From: a virus | Reading direction: 5' to 3' (one strand) | Length of the DNA stretch: 51,605 bases | IMG/VR virus record: IMGVR_UViG_3300046533_000736 | Span: 1 to 51,605 of that record | Part shown: piece by piece, positions 24,501-33,636 of the stretch | How positions within the stretch are numbered: the stretch's first letter is position 1 | How the letters are laid out: each line of letters opens with the position of its first letter | The notes under the pieces: generated by a model | What the model saw: only the letters and a program-made list of their open reading frames with translations | What the model was told of the DNA's origin: nothing | The model's database searches: none | Made by a program: the position numbers and the translations under genes

Positions 24501-27500
24501 TGCCGTCGCTCTGCTCGTAGGCGACGGTCTGCAGGTTGCCTTCGTGGTCGTACCCCGGCAGGAACTCCTTGGTCGCCGTCGGCGGCGTCGGCGTCGCGGG
24601 CTGCGCTTCGTTCAGCGGGGGGATCGACACATGCCCCTGCTCGGTGATCATGTCCTCGACCTGCTGCCGCGTCAGCTTCTGGATGCGTGTCGCCTTGTCC
24701 CCCTTCGGTTCGGCGTGTGTTGCTTCGTAATAGTTGTAGGTTCCGTCCTTATTCTGGTAGGCGATCGCCGTACGCTCGCCGGTTTTCGGGTCCATTCCCG
24801 TCAGCGCATCGCTTGGCGTACCAGCGTATGCCTTGCCGATCTGTTGATTCCGCTCGGCGGCAGCCTCGTTCTGCAGATTGGCCGACAGGCTGAACACGCG
24901 CGAGTCCAGCAGGTCCTCGCCGGTCATCAGCGTTTCCGACAGCACACTGCGCACGCCCAGCAGATTCAGCACGAATTTCTTGAACGCCGACAGCGCGTTG
25001 AACGGACCGTGCGTGCTTTCACCCGGCAGCGGGATCCCGCGCAGGTGATCCTGAAACTTCGGATTGCTGAATGCCTCGGCGACGAATTCCTCGACGCTGT
25101 GGAATCCCCGTGCATCTTGCATACCCTTGCTGTCCGGGTGCGCCTTCGCATACTCGAACAACTGGTTCATCCGCGCCGCAGCGGCCTTCTGCTGGGGGGT
25201 CTGCGGATTGCGTAGCGCCGCCTGCGTCCCCGCATGGGTGACTTCGTGCAGCACCGTGGCGTCGTCGCCCTTGACCGGATCGATGGTGATGCTATTGGTG
25301 CTGGGAACGTATTCGCCCTTGACCTTGCCCGGCAACTCGCCCATCTCGATCGACGCGGTGACACCCACTTCCTGCAGGCGTCCGGCGACCGCGCGCTGCA
25401 GCGCATCGGGTGACGTCGTCTTGAGCGTTTCCAGCGCCGTGTCGACGCTGCCGTTGGTGACCGCGCGAGCGACGTCCGGCGACACGCCGCCACCCCCCGG
25501 CCCGACGTTCTGCAGATCCTCGTCGCTGACTTTCGCCGACGGCCGCCACAATTCGTTGTGATCCGCTTCGACCAGTTGCCACGCTTCGGCACGTGGTACA
25601 CCGTGGTCCTGCTCCAGCGCGTCGACCGTCTGCTTCTTGGCCGCAAGTTCCGCAGCGGCCTTGTTGACAATCTCCGGTGCCGTGGTGCCCTGCGCCTGCA
25701 CCAGCCCCCATGCCTGCGCTCGCGAGAAACCGTACTGGGCGACCAGCGAATCGGTCAGGTCCTGCTGCTGCGTCAGGGTTTCGGTATCTGCTGCAGTGCG
25801 TCGAGTACGCTTGGGGACTGCATCAGCGTTTGACTTACCTCGTCGAAGATTGCCTGTTCGTCGTCCGGTCCCAGTAGCCGCCCGGCCAAGCCCGACCGAT
25901 GCAAGCTCTTGCGCAATTGAGCTAGGACGTACGACACCTGTGGATCCTGCTTCAGCTTTTGTGCGACCGCGACGGAGCCGCTCAGATATTGCGGTGGCAT
26001 TTGAAAGTAACGCTGCGCCGATGCTGCCGGGGGCTGCTGGGGCAAGGGGGGTTGCTGCGGCACGGCCACGCTTGAGCGTGCCGACTTGCGCAGCGTCGGC
26101 GGGGGTCGCGGTCGGCTGGATAGTTTGAGCGTCCGCGACCGCGCTTGCGGCGGTGGGCGTCCCGGTGACGGTCGTTTTAGCGCGTTGGGCATTGGTGGCC
26201 TCGGGTGTTGCCGTCGTAGAACCGCGTTTAAGCGTCGCTACGGCAGGCTTGGCTGGGGTAGGTGCTGGCGGCAGCGGCGGCGCGGTGGCGCGGGCTGCCT
26301 TGTCGGCTGCTGCGACGATGTCGGCGGTTTCCTGCTCTGCGAGGACCAGCAAGCCCAGCATGCGTGGGTCGGCTTGTCCTGCCGCAACCTGCGCGATCAG
26401 CCGGTCGGCGAGGGTGCCCCCGGTCCCGGTGGCAGTGCCGGGGATGGCGGCTGCGGTGGCGACGGCGGCGCGCTGCCGGGAGCCAAGCCCGCCAAGGCCA
26501 CGTCGTCCTCCTGTGCCGAGTCCGGCGAACCCGCCCCCGCCGCCCCCTCCTGCTGCGCCGCCTTCAACAACGAGTCCACCACTGCCTGCGCGTCCTCCTG
26601 CGAGATCTGATCCTGCGGGTGTGCCAAGTTGTGTTCGTGTATCGCCTGCATTACCGCGCTGATCAGCACGTTGATTGGCAGCATTGACGGTGTCCTGAAG
26701 AATTTGGTTGGCGCGCTGGCGGATCGCCGTCTGGTTGCGTTGCGGCAGCGCCTTCAGCGCGTTGTCGACGCGGGTAGTCGATTCGCTGACGACTCGCGGT
26801 GAAAGCGATACCGCAGGTGGCGCACCCGCTGCAGTTTGTTGCTGCACGTGCTGGTCGAGCAGAGCGCCACGCTCGGCTTCCATGTTCGCATGCGCCGCCG
26901 CTGCCTGTGTCGCGTTCTGGATCGCGTCCAGCATAGCGAAGTGCGCCATCCACGCGTCGTTCGCCGCCTGCCGGTCCGCCCCGGTGCGGATGTTGAGGAC
27001 GTTGCGAATGGTGTCCTGTACCGGCGTTTCACCCTGCACCCGTGGTGTGGCTGCAGTCGGCGTACCGGCCAGCGTCGCCTGCGTCTGCTCCAGTGTCTGC
27101 TGGGCGACCAGCCGATCGTGGATGTCCTGCAACCCCTGAATCGTTGCTTCGGCCTGCTTGCCAGTGCGCCCCGACAGATTGTCGATCGCCTGCTGGATCG
27201 CCGCAGGCGCATCCTTCACATCGGTGACGGCATCGATCGGACCCAGTTCCTTTTGGTACTGGTTATCCTTGACCGTTACACCGACTTCCTGCAGTGCTGC
27301 GCGCACCCCCGCGCCGGTCAGCGTTTCACGCAACGCCGCGCGATCTTCCTCGGGCGTCGATTCGTTGGCAGGAACGGCTGCCTGCCGGGCGGCGATCGCC
27401 GCTGCCGTGTTCACCGCAAGCTGGCCTTCGGGAGTGATCGGCGTCGTCACGTCCGGCGTCACAGCAGGCGCGGGTGCAGGTGCTGCCTTCTTCAGCGTGT

Positions 27501-28764
27501 TCTCGAACGGTGCTGCAAGGCCCGCGTGGATGCCACCGGTCAAACCACCGACCACCCCACCGCCCACCGCCTGCTCCAGCGCACCCTGCGTCGTCGGACG
27601 CGTTGGGTCCGCCTGCTGCATCGCGAGATTTTCGGAGATCTGCTGGCCACCCGACTGCAGAAATTCCTCGGGGGTTTCCGCCGCGACGCCCAGCCCGATC
27701 TTCTTGGCAATGCCAGTGATCTCGCCCCGGAAGATCTTGGTCAGTGCGGCGTCGCCGATACCACCGAACGGCAGCGTCGACAGCGCGGTCAGCGCGAACG
27801 CCTTGGTATCTGCATCACTTGCAAGTTTCGTGCGCGCTTCCTTCGGCGTCATCGTCTGCAGCAACTGCTGGTACACCTGCGATTTCTGCAGCGTGTCCTC
27901 GGGCATGTTCATTATTTCCTGCGTGACGCTGCGCCCCGACTGCTCGCCTGCCGTCAGCCCTTCGAACGTGCCACCCGCCAGCCACGCCAGCACCGCCGTG
28001 CCCGCTGCTTCCAGTCCCAGTGCAGGCGCAATCGCCGTCGCCGCAGCAGCAATCGGCAGCGCAGCGGCGGATTCCGGTGCCGACTGCAGCACGCCGCTCG
28101 CATACGAGCGCCAGTCGGTGAATGCCGGTCCGATGTGCGTACCCTGTGCATCCTCGGTCAGCCACTTCTTCTGCTGTGCCGCCAGCATTTCCGGCGTCTG
28201 GTTCGCCGTGTCCTTCTTCATGACGTCATCGAGCGACGGCATGCCGAGAGCCTTGCCGGTGCTTTCGATTCCGCTCGCGACCCAGTCCGGCAGGAACCGC
28301 TGCACCAAGCCACGAAAATCCTGCGCCGCGATGTCGGTGCCGATCTTCAGTTGTCCGGCAAGTTCACCCGGAATGCTCTGCGTAACCGGACGCGGGGAAC
28401 CTGCGACGAAGTTCGCGATCGACTGCTTGACGTTCTCGGGCGGCATGCCCATGTCGGCTAACTGCTTCGGCAGCGCGACGTTCACGTACTCGTCGTACGC
28501 TTCGGTCGGCGACAGGTTCGGCATGATCTGCTGATACTGCTGCAGATTGGTGAATTCGCCCACGGGTGTGCGCGTATCCAGCGGCGGTTCCGGCGCTACC
28601 ATCGGCTGCTGCTGTGCCTGCTGATACTGCTGCACGATGGCCATCATATCCGCCGCGCTCATGCCGCCGAACGGAGCCGTTGCGTCGGTCCCGTAGGGGG
28701 ACGCCGAAGGCAGCGCAAGTGCAGCGCCGTAAGGAGTCGCTGCAGCGCCGAAGTCGTCAGCCAA
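21589..28764 (-). CDS. Giant polyvalent virion protein with metallopeptidase motif
   Basis: 2391 residues, one frame. Residues about 240-285 hold Ala-rich hydrophobic stretches. A Gly/Ala/Pro and Thr-rich middle follows. At 1172-1177 LHEVTH gives a zinc-peptidase HExxH (H1173, E1174, H1177) with a later E (EEFVAEAF). Around 1840-1890 is a segment (MSHIMALGKTAANPGFAVF) typical of LPD38-type large polyvalent proteins. Such proteins ride in the capsid and enter the host with the DNA. In short-tailed phages they act as ejected internal proteins. The targets of the peptidase are unknown. The downstream gene start overlaps its end. Confidence 0.8.
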   Translation of the reverse strand: MADDFGAAATPYGAALALPSASPYGTDATAPFGGMSAADMMAIVQQYQQAQQQPMVAPEPPLDTRTPVGEFTNLQQYQQIMPNLSPTEAYDEYVNVALPKQLADMGMPPENVKQSIANFVAGSPRPVTQSIPGELAGQLKIGTDIAAQDFRGLVQRFLPDWVASGIESTGKALGMPSLDDVMKKDTANQTPEMLAAQQKKWLTEDAQGTHIGPAFTDWRSYASGVLQSAPESAAALPIAAAATAIAPALGLEAAGTAVLAWLAGGTFEGLTAGEQSGRSVTQEIMNMPEDTLQKSQVYQQLLQTMTPKEARTKLASDADTKAFALTALSTLPFGGIGDAALTKIFRGEITGIAKKIGLGVAAETPEEFLQSGGQQISENLAMQQADPTRPTTQGALEQAVGGGVVGGLTGGIHAGLAAPFENTLKKAAPAPAPAVTPDVTTPITPEGQLAVNTAAAIAARQAAVPANESTPEEDRAALRETLTGAGVRAALQEVGVTVKDNQYQKELGPIDAVTDVKDAPAAIQQAIDNLSGRTGKQAEATIQGLQDIHDRLVAQQTLEQTQATLAGTPTAATPRVQGETPVQDTIRNVLNIRTGADRQAANDAWMAHFAMLDAIQNATQAAAAHANMEAERGALLDQHVQQQTAAGAPPAVSLSPRVVSESTTRVDNALKALPQRNQTAIRQRANQILQDTVNAANQRADQRGNAGDTRTQLGTPAGSDLAGGRAGSGGLVVEGGAAGGGGGGGFAGLGTGGRRGLGGLGSRQRAAVATAAAIPGTATGTGGTLADRLIAQVAAGQADPRMLGLLVLAEQETADIVAAADKAARATAPPLPPAPTPAKPAVATLKRGSTTATPEATNAQRAKTTVTGTPTAASAVADAQTIQPTATPADAAQVGTLKRGRAAATPLAPAAPGSIGAALLSNATAISERLRRGRTKAEAGSTGVVRPSSIAQELASVGLGRAATGTGRRTGNLRRGKSNADAVPKRTRRTAADTETLTQQQDLTDSLVAQYGFSRAQAWGLVQAQGTTAPEIVNKAAAELAAKKQTVDALEQDHGVPRAEAWQLVEADHNELWRPSAKVSDEDLQNVGPGGGGVSPDVARAVTNGSVDTALETLKTTSPDALQRAVAGRLQEVGVTASIEMGELPGKVKGEYVPSTNSITIDPVKGDDATVLHEVTHAGTQAALRNPQTPQQKAAAARMNQLFEYAKAHPDSKGMQDARGFHSVEEFVAEAFSNPKFQDHLRGIPLPGESTHGPFNALSAFKKFVLNLLGVRSVLSETLMTGEDLLDSRVFSLSANLQNEAAAERNQQIGKAYAGTPSDALTGMDPKTGERTAIAYQNKDGTYNYYEATHAEPKGDKATRIQKLTRQQVEDMITEQGHVSIPPLNEAQPATPTPPTATKEFLPGYDHEGNLQTVAYEQSDGTWNVYTSTTNNVTTDPNAVKTNVPNKAAVQAQLGASGQRSAPASSTAKVQTGGGGGSNTNNQTAPASLTPGGPAKDLMLKRGRVPKWVPKILGGGAQKIMLQSYFQNRYAGAQDLGREVKAVMAAHNENLPDELKVDDQAVLRNTHAANKIAEQEQKYAKPIADQGASMEKKFGLTQEEIDKDVTNLHFEERAAHKQQMLDPNTDWKTGEAKQALDKLKSDQLAAKTSNDNLRKNSPAYFAEVEKLAMLYKQMGDATLDMAQAYHLMPKAVVDRIKGTYKYWVPIQIGDRTVSGKTATGATAMGTVPFQRIRENMIRTVMRGEQNNISGIVYELASKMFNIVDENGKPVFKFSTPTQTKIKIDPRDFTLGYGIDTVSPLDPRAVQVFVGDGQRVYMSIADDAIFNSLSSFSGAQKQSAKTAAIGAVATMSHIMALGKTAANPGFAVFNLLRDISTTAVQLSKEYSRARFFMHLASPQVWGSAFYSSFAEAFGKEAKGIYKQAKEAGGLVTQQAYAGLDPITAAVNGKFSPSTTDTLKQRGRQAREMLMAFSQALESGTRLAIFNTVNEHHLAQGMTPQAAEHRAAIAAKTTTVNFETRGTVPLGPLYLFANAKIQGLATYYDKLVNERNPYTQAATVGLMGLGLMAAAIGYRDSDKDKDGKSKYGKIQQNKRDSMLIFHEGAAGYPIPQELAPFYALGNTIGDGIWGDTQSTPDQMWSRMLRVVAQAVSPLNTPQQDITGYKSNLSDYLLRTITPSVLLPVYDISKNQNTFGSEIVQNKDAHAKAGMPLREMYSKNENTLAVNAAKAIYQTTGADVAPAQLKYIAAAFDPTGYTNYWSDVLGSGKPPSYPGQVDTRGGADLLRPIEKRFDTTATSFADDDNYNLAKQETLEAKYYATNPQALRRGTPTPDTQKLAALQKLFADTDKQISTLYKDFKSRPQADDLAINTQKQQLQQQALRQYYHITGKGGG

Positions 28765-29887
28765 AGTTCATTCCCTTGAGCGTGGAATCGACGAGACTTT
28801 GCATATACCGGTGCGTGTCCGCGTCCTCGATACCCGTGCCGCTCGAATCACGCAAACCCATTGCCACATCCATCGGCAGTCCAGTCACCGAATCGGTTGC
28901 ACCGTACATGTGCGCGAGCATAGCCTGCACCGGGGACCGCTGCGTGCTGAACGCACTCGGCGGCGTTGCGGCGATCTCGGCCAGCGTCGGCGTTCCTCCC
29001 CCCTGCGCAAACTGCGGATAGGGGATCGGCGGCTGCGACACACTTCCGGGTGACAAGGACGCCAACTGCGACAGATCCGGCGTGCCCTGTGTCGGGCCTG
29101 CATACTGCGGCAATGGCTCCGTCGGTGTCGTCTGCGATGGCCCGATGCCCAACTGCGCCATCAGGCGTTCGACCTGATCCGACGGTCCCTGCGGTCCACC
29201 GGGCGACATGGCAAGTTGATCAGGCGAATAGCCGGGCATCTGCGGCAACGGCAATCCCGATGCATCGGTCATCCGTTGCTGCGGACCACCATACGCCATC
29301 ATGCCCATCTGCAATGGCGAAGGATTCGCACCGGGCATTTGCGGCAGCAGCCCCGGATTCGACACCCCTGCAGGGCTGTAATTCGTAGGCACCATATTTG
29401 ACGTCGTAGGTCCCTGCGCCAACTGCGTCGGTGCACCTTCAGCATCCAACTGCGCACGAATGGTGGCTGCTCTCGACGCGATGCTGTTGCCGTAGTCCGC
29501 CACCGTCGGCGAATTGGGCATGCCCCTGCTGCGAACATTCTGCTTGGGGTTGCCGCGCGAATCGGGATAGCCAACCGGACGCCCACCGTAGTACGCCTGC
29601 GCCGCGAGGTTGTAATCGCCGTTGTACTGCTGCAGCAGGTGCTGCATGTAATTCATCGCTGCAACGGCGTTGTCGGTGGGGTCGTCGATGCTGCCGTTGG
29701 GATTGGTGTTGTACTGCTGGAACGTTGGCGGCTCCATCTGGAACGCACCGCGCGCACCCGTCGACGACGTCTGGGTGTTCTTTCCCCCGGACGACTCCTG
29801 CCCCCACAACGCCAGCGCGAACTCGGGCGGCACACCTTTGCTCGCTGCAAGCTGGCGCACTTCGCCCCGGTTCAGTTGTCTGGCCAT
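28757..29887 (-). CDS. Lytic transglycosylase (virion-associated)
   Basis: 376 residues. The N-terminal SLT-type domain (about 1-130) has the catalytic Glu in WGQESSGG (E31), then GARGAFQM and NLAAQAYYGG. The rest is Pro/Gly/Gln-rich and flexible. It cuts peptidoglycan, probably as an ejected virion protein that opens the wall during DNA entry, given that it lies directly before the giant polyvalent protein gene and overlaps it by 8 bases. A role in lysis is less likely. Confidence 0.9.
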   Translation of the reverse strand: MARQLNRGEVRQLAASKGVPPEFALALWGQESSGGKNTQTSSTGARGAFQMEPPTFQQYNTNPNGSIDDPTDNAVAAMNYMQHLLQQYNGDYNLAAQAYYGGRPVGYPDSRGNPKQNVRSRGMPNSPTVADYGNSIASRAATIRAQLDAEGAPTQLAQGPTTSNMVPTNYSPAGVSNPGLLPQMPGANPSPLQMGMMAYGGPQQRMTDASGLPLPQMPGYSPDQLAMSPGGPQGPSDQVERLMAQLGIGPSQTTPTEPLPQYAGPTQGTPDLSQLASLSPGSVSQPPIPYPQFAQGGGTPTLAEIAATPPSAFSTQRSPVQAMLAHMYGATDSVTGLPMDVAMGLRDSSGTGIEDADTHRYMQSLVDSTLKGMNFG

Positions 29888-29890
29888 GGA

Positions 29891-31336
29891 CTACGGTCCT
29901 CGACGGGTCTGCCGCGAAGCAAACCGATTGCCCGACTGCGGAACAGTGAACTGCGGCGAAAGCTGTGGCGACCCCGGCCAGCCAATACTGAATTGCCCCG
30001 GTGGCGTTCCGTACGGCGTTGACGCGGGTGGAGGAGTCGCTGCAGTAATCACCGTCTGATTCTGTGGCGTCGGTCCGCCTGCATACGGAGCCCCCACAAA
30101 ACTTGCCCCGCCCGGCAAAAACGTCGAATCGTTCGGAACATTGCTCGAATAGATATCGGCAGGATCCACATAGCCTGTCATCGGGTTATATGCCGTCCCC
30201 TGCCCCGGCTGAACGTATGGTCCTCCTACAGGACGTGGGCCAAACGAATTCGTATTCGGCGGCTGACCGCCAGTAATCACCGGCTGGCCATTCACCATCT
30301 GCAGCATCAGTCCACCGGCACCACCAAATGACTGGCCCGTAGCTCCCGTCGAAGGCGTTCCTACGCTCAACCCGCGTCGCTGCGCTTGGCCATACACCAT
30401 CGACATTAGCTGCTGGCGACGTGCATCATTCGATTTCTGCTGGGCCTCGATCGTAGCAAGCGCCTGCTGCCGTTCGGGAGAATCGAATGCTGGAAGTTTC
30501 GAACGCTCAACCGCAAGTGCGTTATCTGCCTTGTCTACACTTTCGAGCGCCCCCTTGGCGAAAACCAGAATCGGATCGGCAGCCGTCTGATCCTGTCCCA
30601 GTTTGGTGGTCGTCGTTAACGCACCCAAATCACTGGTACGCTGGGCATTCGATGCATCGGCGCGAGCCTTCAAAGCATTGAACAGCGTCGGATTGGCTTC
30701 CATCTGCTGCGCGAACGCCGCCAAGTTATATGGCACCGCCACGACGTCACCGTTAGCTTTCTTCATGACGTAACCACCACTGGGTGAGGGCACGACGGTG
30801 TCGCCCTCTCCGAACATCGGATTACCGTCGGCATCCTTCATCGACATCATCGCCGTCTGCAGGAAATTCTGGGATGCCTGCTGGTTCGCACCCCGCTGCT
30901 CCGCAGGTATCAACGTTTTCACGACGTCGTCCGGCACACCGAACGGGTTGCCGTGCTGAATACGCATCTGCTCCAGCGCCATCGCATACTGCGGCGACGT
31001 CGGATCCAGACCCTGCAACGCCGCGCGACCTTCCGGCGACATGGCGTACTGATTCATCAGATAGTTACTCTGATCCGCCTGCCCAGCCAACTGGCTCTTG
31101 TATCCCCCAGCGAGATTGGTCTGCGTATCCTTGAACACGCCGCTGTTGTAATAATCGTACGGGCTGGTCCCTTCCTTCGACGCCAGTATGTTCGCCGCAT
31201 CCTCGTTCGATATGCTGGACTTCTGGATATCCTCCAGCGTTTTCATCGGCTGCAGTCCTGCATCCAGACCCTTCGGAATGGCGCTCAGAGCATTGCCGAA
31301 GCCGCCCAGTGCTTGCCAGAAATCGTCAGAAGCCAT
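29891..31336 (-). CDS. Putative internal virion protein
   Basis: 481 residues. Helical N-terminal two thirds with Gln-rich segments and a long helix about 255-310 (RQQALATIEAQQKSN), then a Gly/Pro-rich C-terminal third. No enzyme motif. Position upstream of the transglycosylase suggests an ejected or internal virion protein. Confidence 0.65.
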   Translation of the reverse strand: MASDDFWQALGGFGNALSAIPKGLDAGLQPMKTLEDIQKSSISNEDAANILASKEGTSPYDYYNSGVFKDTQTNLAGGYKSQLAGQADQSNYLMNQYAMSPEGRAALQGLDPTSPQYAMALEQMRIQHGNPFGVPDDVVKTLIPAEQRGANQQASQNFLQTAMMSMKDADGNPMFGEGDTVVPSPSGGYVMKKANGDVVAVPYNLAAFAQQMEANPTLFNALKARADASNAQRTSDLGALTTTTKLGQDQTAADPILVFAKGALESVDKADNALAVERSKLPAFDSPERQQALATIEAQQKSNDARRQQLMSMVYGQAQRRGLSVGTPSTGATGQSFGGAGGLMLQMVNGQPVITGGQPPNTNSFGPRPVGGPYVQPGQGTAYNPMTGYVDPADIYSSNVPNDSTFLPGGASFVGAPYAGGPTPQNQTVITAATPPPASTPYGTPPGQFSIGWPGSPQLSPQFTVPQSGNRFASRQTRRGP

Positions 31337-31338
31337 GA

Positions 31339-32307
31339 TTACCCCCAGTAACTCCAGTCAGGTATTGCACTCGACGAACCCGTGAAATCCCAATTGTCTG
31401 GCGCAACGTCGTACGTTGGCGCGGGTGGTCCCATAACATTGGAATAGCCATAATCAGTGGGTGGCCCCACAAGTTCAGCCGGGGGTCCAACAAAGTCAGG
31501 TTGTCCATAATAGGATGGCGAAGTATTTGCCCACCCAGAACCGGGGGCCATCGGCATGCCGGTAATCGGATTGATCGGATACGGCTGCCCACCAAAATTC
31601 TGCAGCGCATTACCTACCGGTTGTCCGCTTATGTCGACCGGCGTCATAGTGCCCGTACTTGGATCCTTCAACCAACCAAAAACACCCTTCTTTCTGAGTT
31701 GATCAAGCGTATCCGAACCCAACAGCCACGGTGCAACGGATGCAATTCCCTGCAACGCAGGCGCGAGATACGAATACCACGGCGTCGCTTTCGGACCCGC
31801 AAGCCCGGTTCCTGATGTACGGGGAAGGGCGTAGCCACCGCCGCCCCCACCGCCACCCCCACGTCCACCACCGCCACTGCTACCCCGCGCGCTGGTGATG
31901 CCGTACGGATTAGTCTGCGAATTCGCCAGATTCGCCGTCGCGATCGCGCGCTGCAGCGCCTCGTCCTCGGTGAAGCTCGACAACTGCGGCATCTGGTATC
32001 GCTGCATAGTACGATCGCGCTGCGCGAGCGAATTGGCGAACGAATTCTGGACCGAGTCCGATACCTTCTGCTGCGCTGTCGTCAGTCCCCCACCCCCGGT
32101 ACCGAAACCATAAGTAATCGCCGTCGACGTTGGATCCGGATTGGTCGTAGTCGGAATCGTGGACGTCGAACTGCGATCGGTCACCAGCGCCGACGATGGC
32201 GTGTTGTTGGGATTGACGCCGCCACTCTGCAGTGGTGACACCGTACCCGGTGCCTTCACCAGATACTTCGAAGGGTCGAACGTGGTCGACATGAACGGAG
32301 TAGCCAT
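31339..32307 (-). CDS. Low-complexity virion protein
   Basis: 322 residues. Thr/Ser/Pro-rich front, a helical segment (about 75-130), a run of Gly broken only by a few residues (about 140-155), and a Pro/Tyr-rich end. No family recognised. Same operon as the transglycosylase, so probably a virion component. Its start overlaps the stop of the preceding gene by one base. Confidence 0.6.
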   Translation of the reverse strand: MATPFMSTTFDPSKYLVKAPGTVSPLQSGGVNPNNTPSSALVTDRSSTSTIPTTTNPDPTSTAITYGFGTGGGGLTTAQQKVSDSVQNSFANSLAQRDRTMQRYQMPQLSSFTEDEALQRAIATANLANSQTNPYGITSARGSSGGGGRGGGGGGGGGYALPRTSGTGLAGPKATPWYSYLAPALQGIASVAPWLLGSDTLDQLRKKGVFGWLKDPSTGTMTPVDISGQPVGNALQNFGGQPYPINPITGMPMAPGSGWANTSPSYYGQPDFVGPPAELVGPPTDYGYSNVMGPPAPTYDVAPDNWDFTGSSSAIPDWSYWG

Positions 32308-33398
32308 CAGTACCCTCTGCCATTCCCGAAGGTGGTCGGCATATCGCCAAAGGACGAAGCCACCGGCTGCGTATCACCCGAAGGCACCAGCGATTGATTC
32401 ATCTTGCCGAAATTCTGCGGGTTGTACGACGACGTCACCTGCGTCTGGGTCGGCTTCGGCTGCGGTGGATTGGCCATCTGGTAGATCTGGTACGCACTGC
32501 TGCCCGCGCGCACGCCCTGCCCGACGTCACCCCAATTCACCTGCGTCTGGGTCGGCAGCCCGTACGCACCGGGATTGCCCATCACCGACGGATCCCAGTT
32601 GTCACCGGCTGGCAATCCGTACATCGTCGGATCACCCATTACGGTCGGACTCCAGTTATCCGTCGGAACTGGTGCGTTCACCAGTCCGGGCGCGTACGCC
32701 GTCGCCAATGCAACCGGGTCAAACTGGCCGCTACCAATCTGCTTCGCGGTAGTCAGCCCCGCGCTGCCATACCACGGCAACGAACCTGCTGATCCTGCTG
32801 CACCGCCCAGCGCCCCGGCACTCATGCCTGCAGCAAGTGCCGGGATACCAAAACCGAACGCGCCCACTGCGAGCGGTCCCAGCACGCCAAGCCAGTCAAA
32901 ACCCTGATCGCCCTTGAGATTACGTGGGTCAGTCATCACCCCGTAATTCGGATCGTTGAACAGTCGGCTCTCGTCATACACCGATTCGTTGCTGCCGTAG
33001 TTGCCCACCGAAGCCAGCCCCGGATGCACCGGAGCAGGCAGCTTCGACTGATCGTAGTTGAGCGTGTAGATCGGCTGGTTGACGCTGCCACCCTCACCCG
33101 TCGTACCCACGCCCTGCGTAAGCGTGGCATTCGGATCGAACTGCTTCGCGCGAGCAAGCGCCGCGTACATCATCGCTTCGTTGCCGGGAGTGAATACCTG
33201 TCCCGTTGGCTGCATGTTGTAAGCAGCCGGACCATCCCACCCAACCGCAGGTAGTGCCGCATTCGGATCGTACGAAACCCCGGCACCGCCTTCGCTGCCG
33301 GTCGATCCCGGCGTGCCGTACTGCCCCGATCCCATGAACGCATTCTGGTAGTTGCGTCCCAGTTCGGCCTGCGCCCGCGCGAGTTCCATCAGGTCCAT
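32307..33398 (-). CDS. Low-complexity virion protein
   Basis: 363 residues. Helical start (MDLMELARAQAELGRNYQNA), then Gly/Pro/Tyr-rich. A short Ala/Gly hydrophobic patch (about 165-195) could insert into a membrane. It resembles its downstream neighbour in composition; probably another structural or ejected protein. Confidence 0.6.
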   Translation of the reverse strand: MDLMELARAQAELGRNYQNAFMGSGQYGTPGSTGSEGGAGVSYDPNAALPAVGWDGPAAYNMQPTGQVFTPGNEAMMYAALARAKQFDPNATLTQGVGTTGEGGSVNQPIYTLNYDQSKLPAPVHPGLASVGNYGSNESVYDESRLFNDPNYGVMTDPRNLKGDQGFDWLGVLGPLAVGAFGFGIPALAAGMSAGALGGAAGSAGSLPWYGSAGLTTAKQIGSGQFDPVALATAYAPGLVNAPVPTDNWSPTVMGDPTMYGLPAGDNWDPSVMGNPGAYGLPTQTQVNWGDVGQGVRAGSSAYQIYQMANPPQPKPTQTQVTSSYNPQNFGKMNQSLVPSGDTQPVASSFGDMPTTFGNGRGY

Positions 33399-33400
33399 GG

Positions 33401-33634
33401 CTACACCATGTCGTACAGTTCACGTGCCTTGGCTTCGCTGATCACACCTGCCTCGATCAACATGCCAAGAGTCACCGACCGCCGTTTCCAGCCCGCGTAG
33501 CCAACGCCATTCGCCCCTGACGAACGTACTCCCTGTGCGATCTCAGCATGCTCCTTGAGCGGAGCCAGCACCTTCGCAATGTTCTGCGGAATCGACGGAT
33601 CGATCTGCGGAATGCCCGGACGCTTGTCAGCCAT
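33401..33634 (-). CDS. Small virion-region protein
   Basis: 77 residues. Pro-rich front (DKRPGIPQIDPSIPQ), then helices ending LIEAGVISEAKARELYDMV. No family recognised. Lies 2 bases from both neighbours. Confidence 0.6.
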   Translation of the reverse strand: MADKRPGIPQIDPSIPQNIAKVLAPLKEHAEIAQGVRSSGANGVGYAGWKRRSVTLGMLIEAGVISEAKARELYDMV

Positions 33635-33636
33635 GG

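Noticed and set aside
23707-25215. 502-codon open frame on the + strand in the same region
   Set aside because: Also a shadow of the giant polyvalent gene, rich in Arg and Leu with no motifs.
26836-28461. 541-codon open frame on the + strand opposite the giant polyvalent gene
   Set aside because: Arg/Cys/Leu-rich low-quality translation; the minus-strand frame encodes a continuous, convincing protein.
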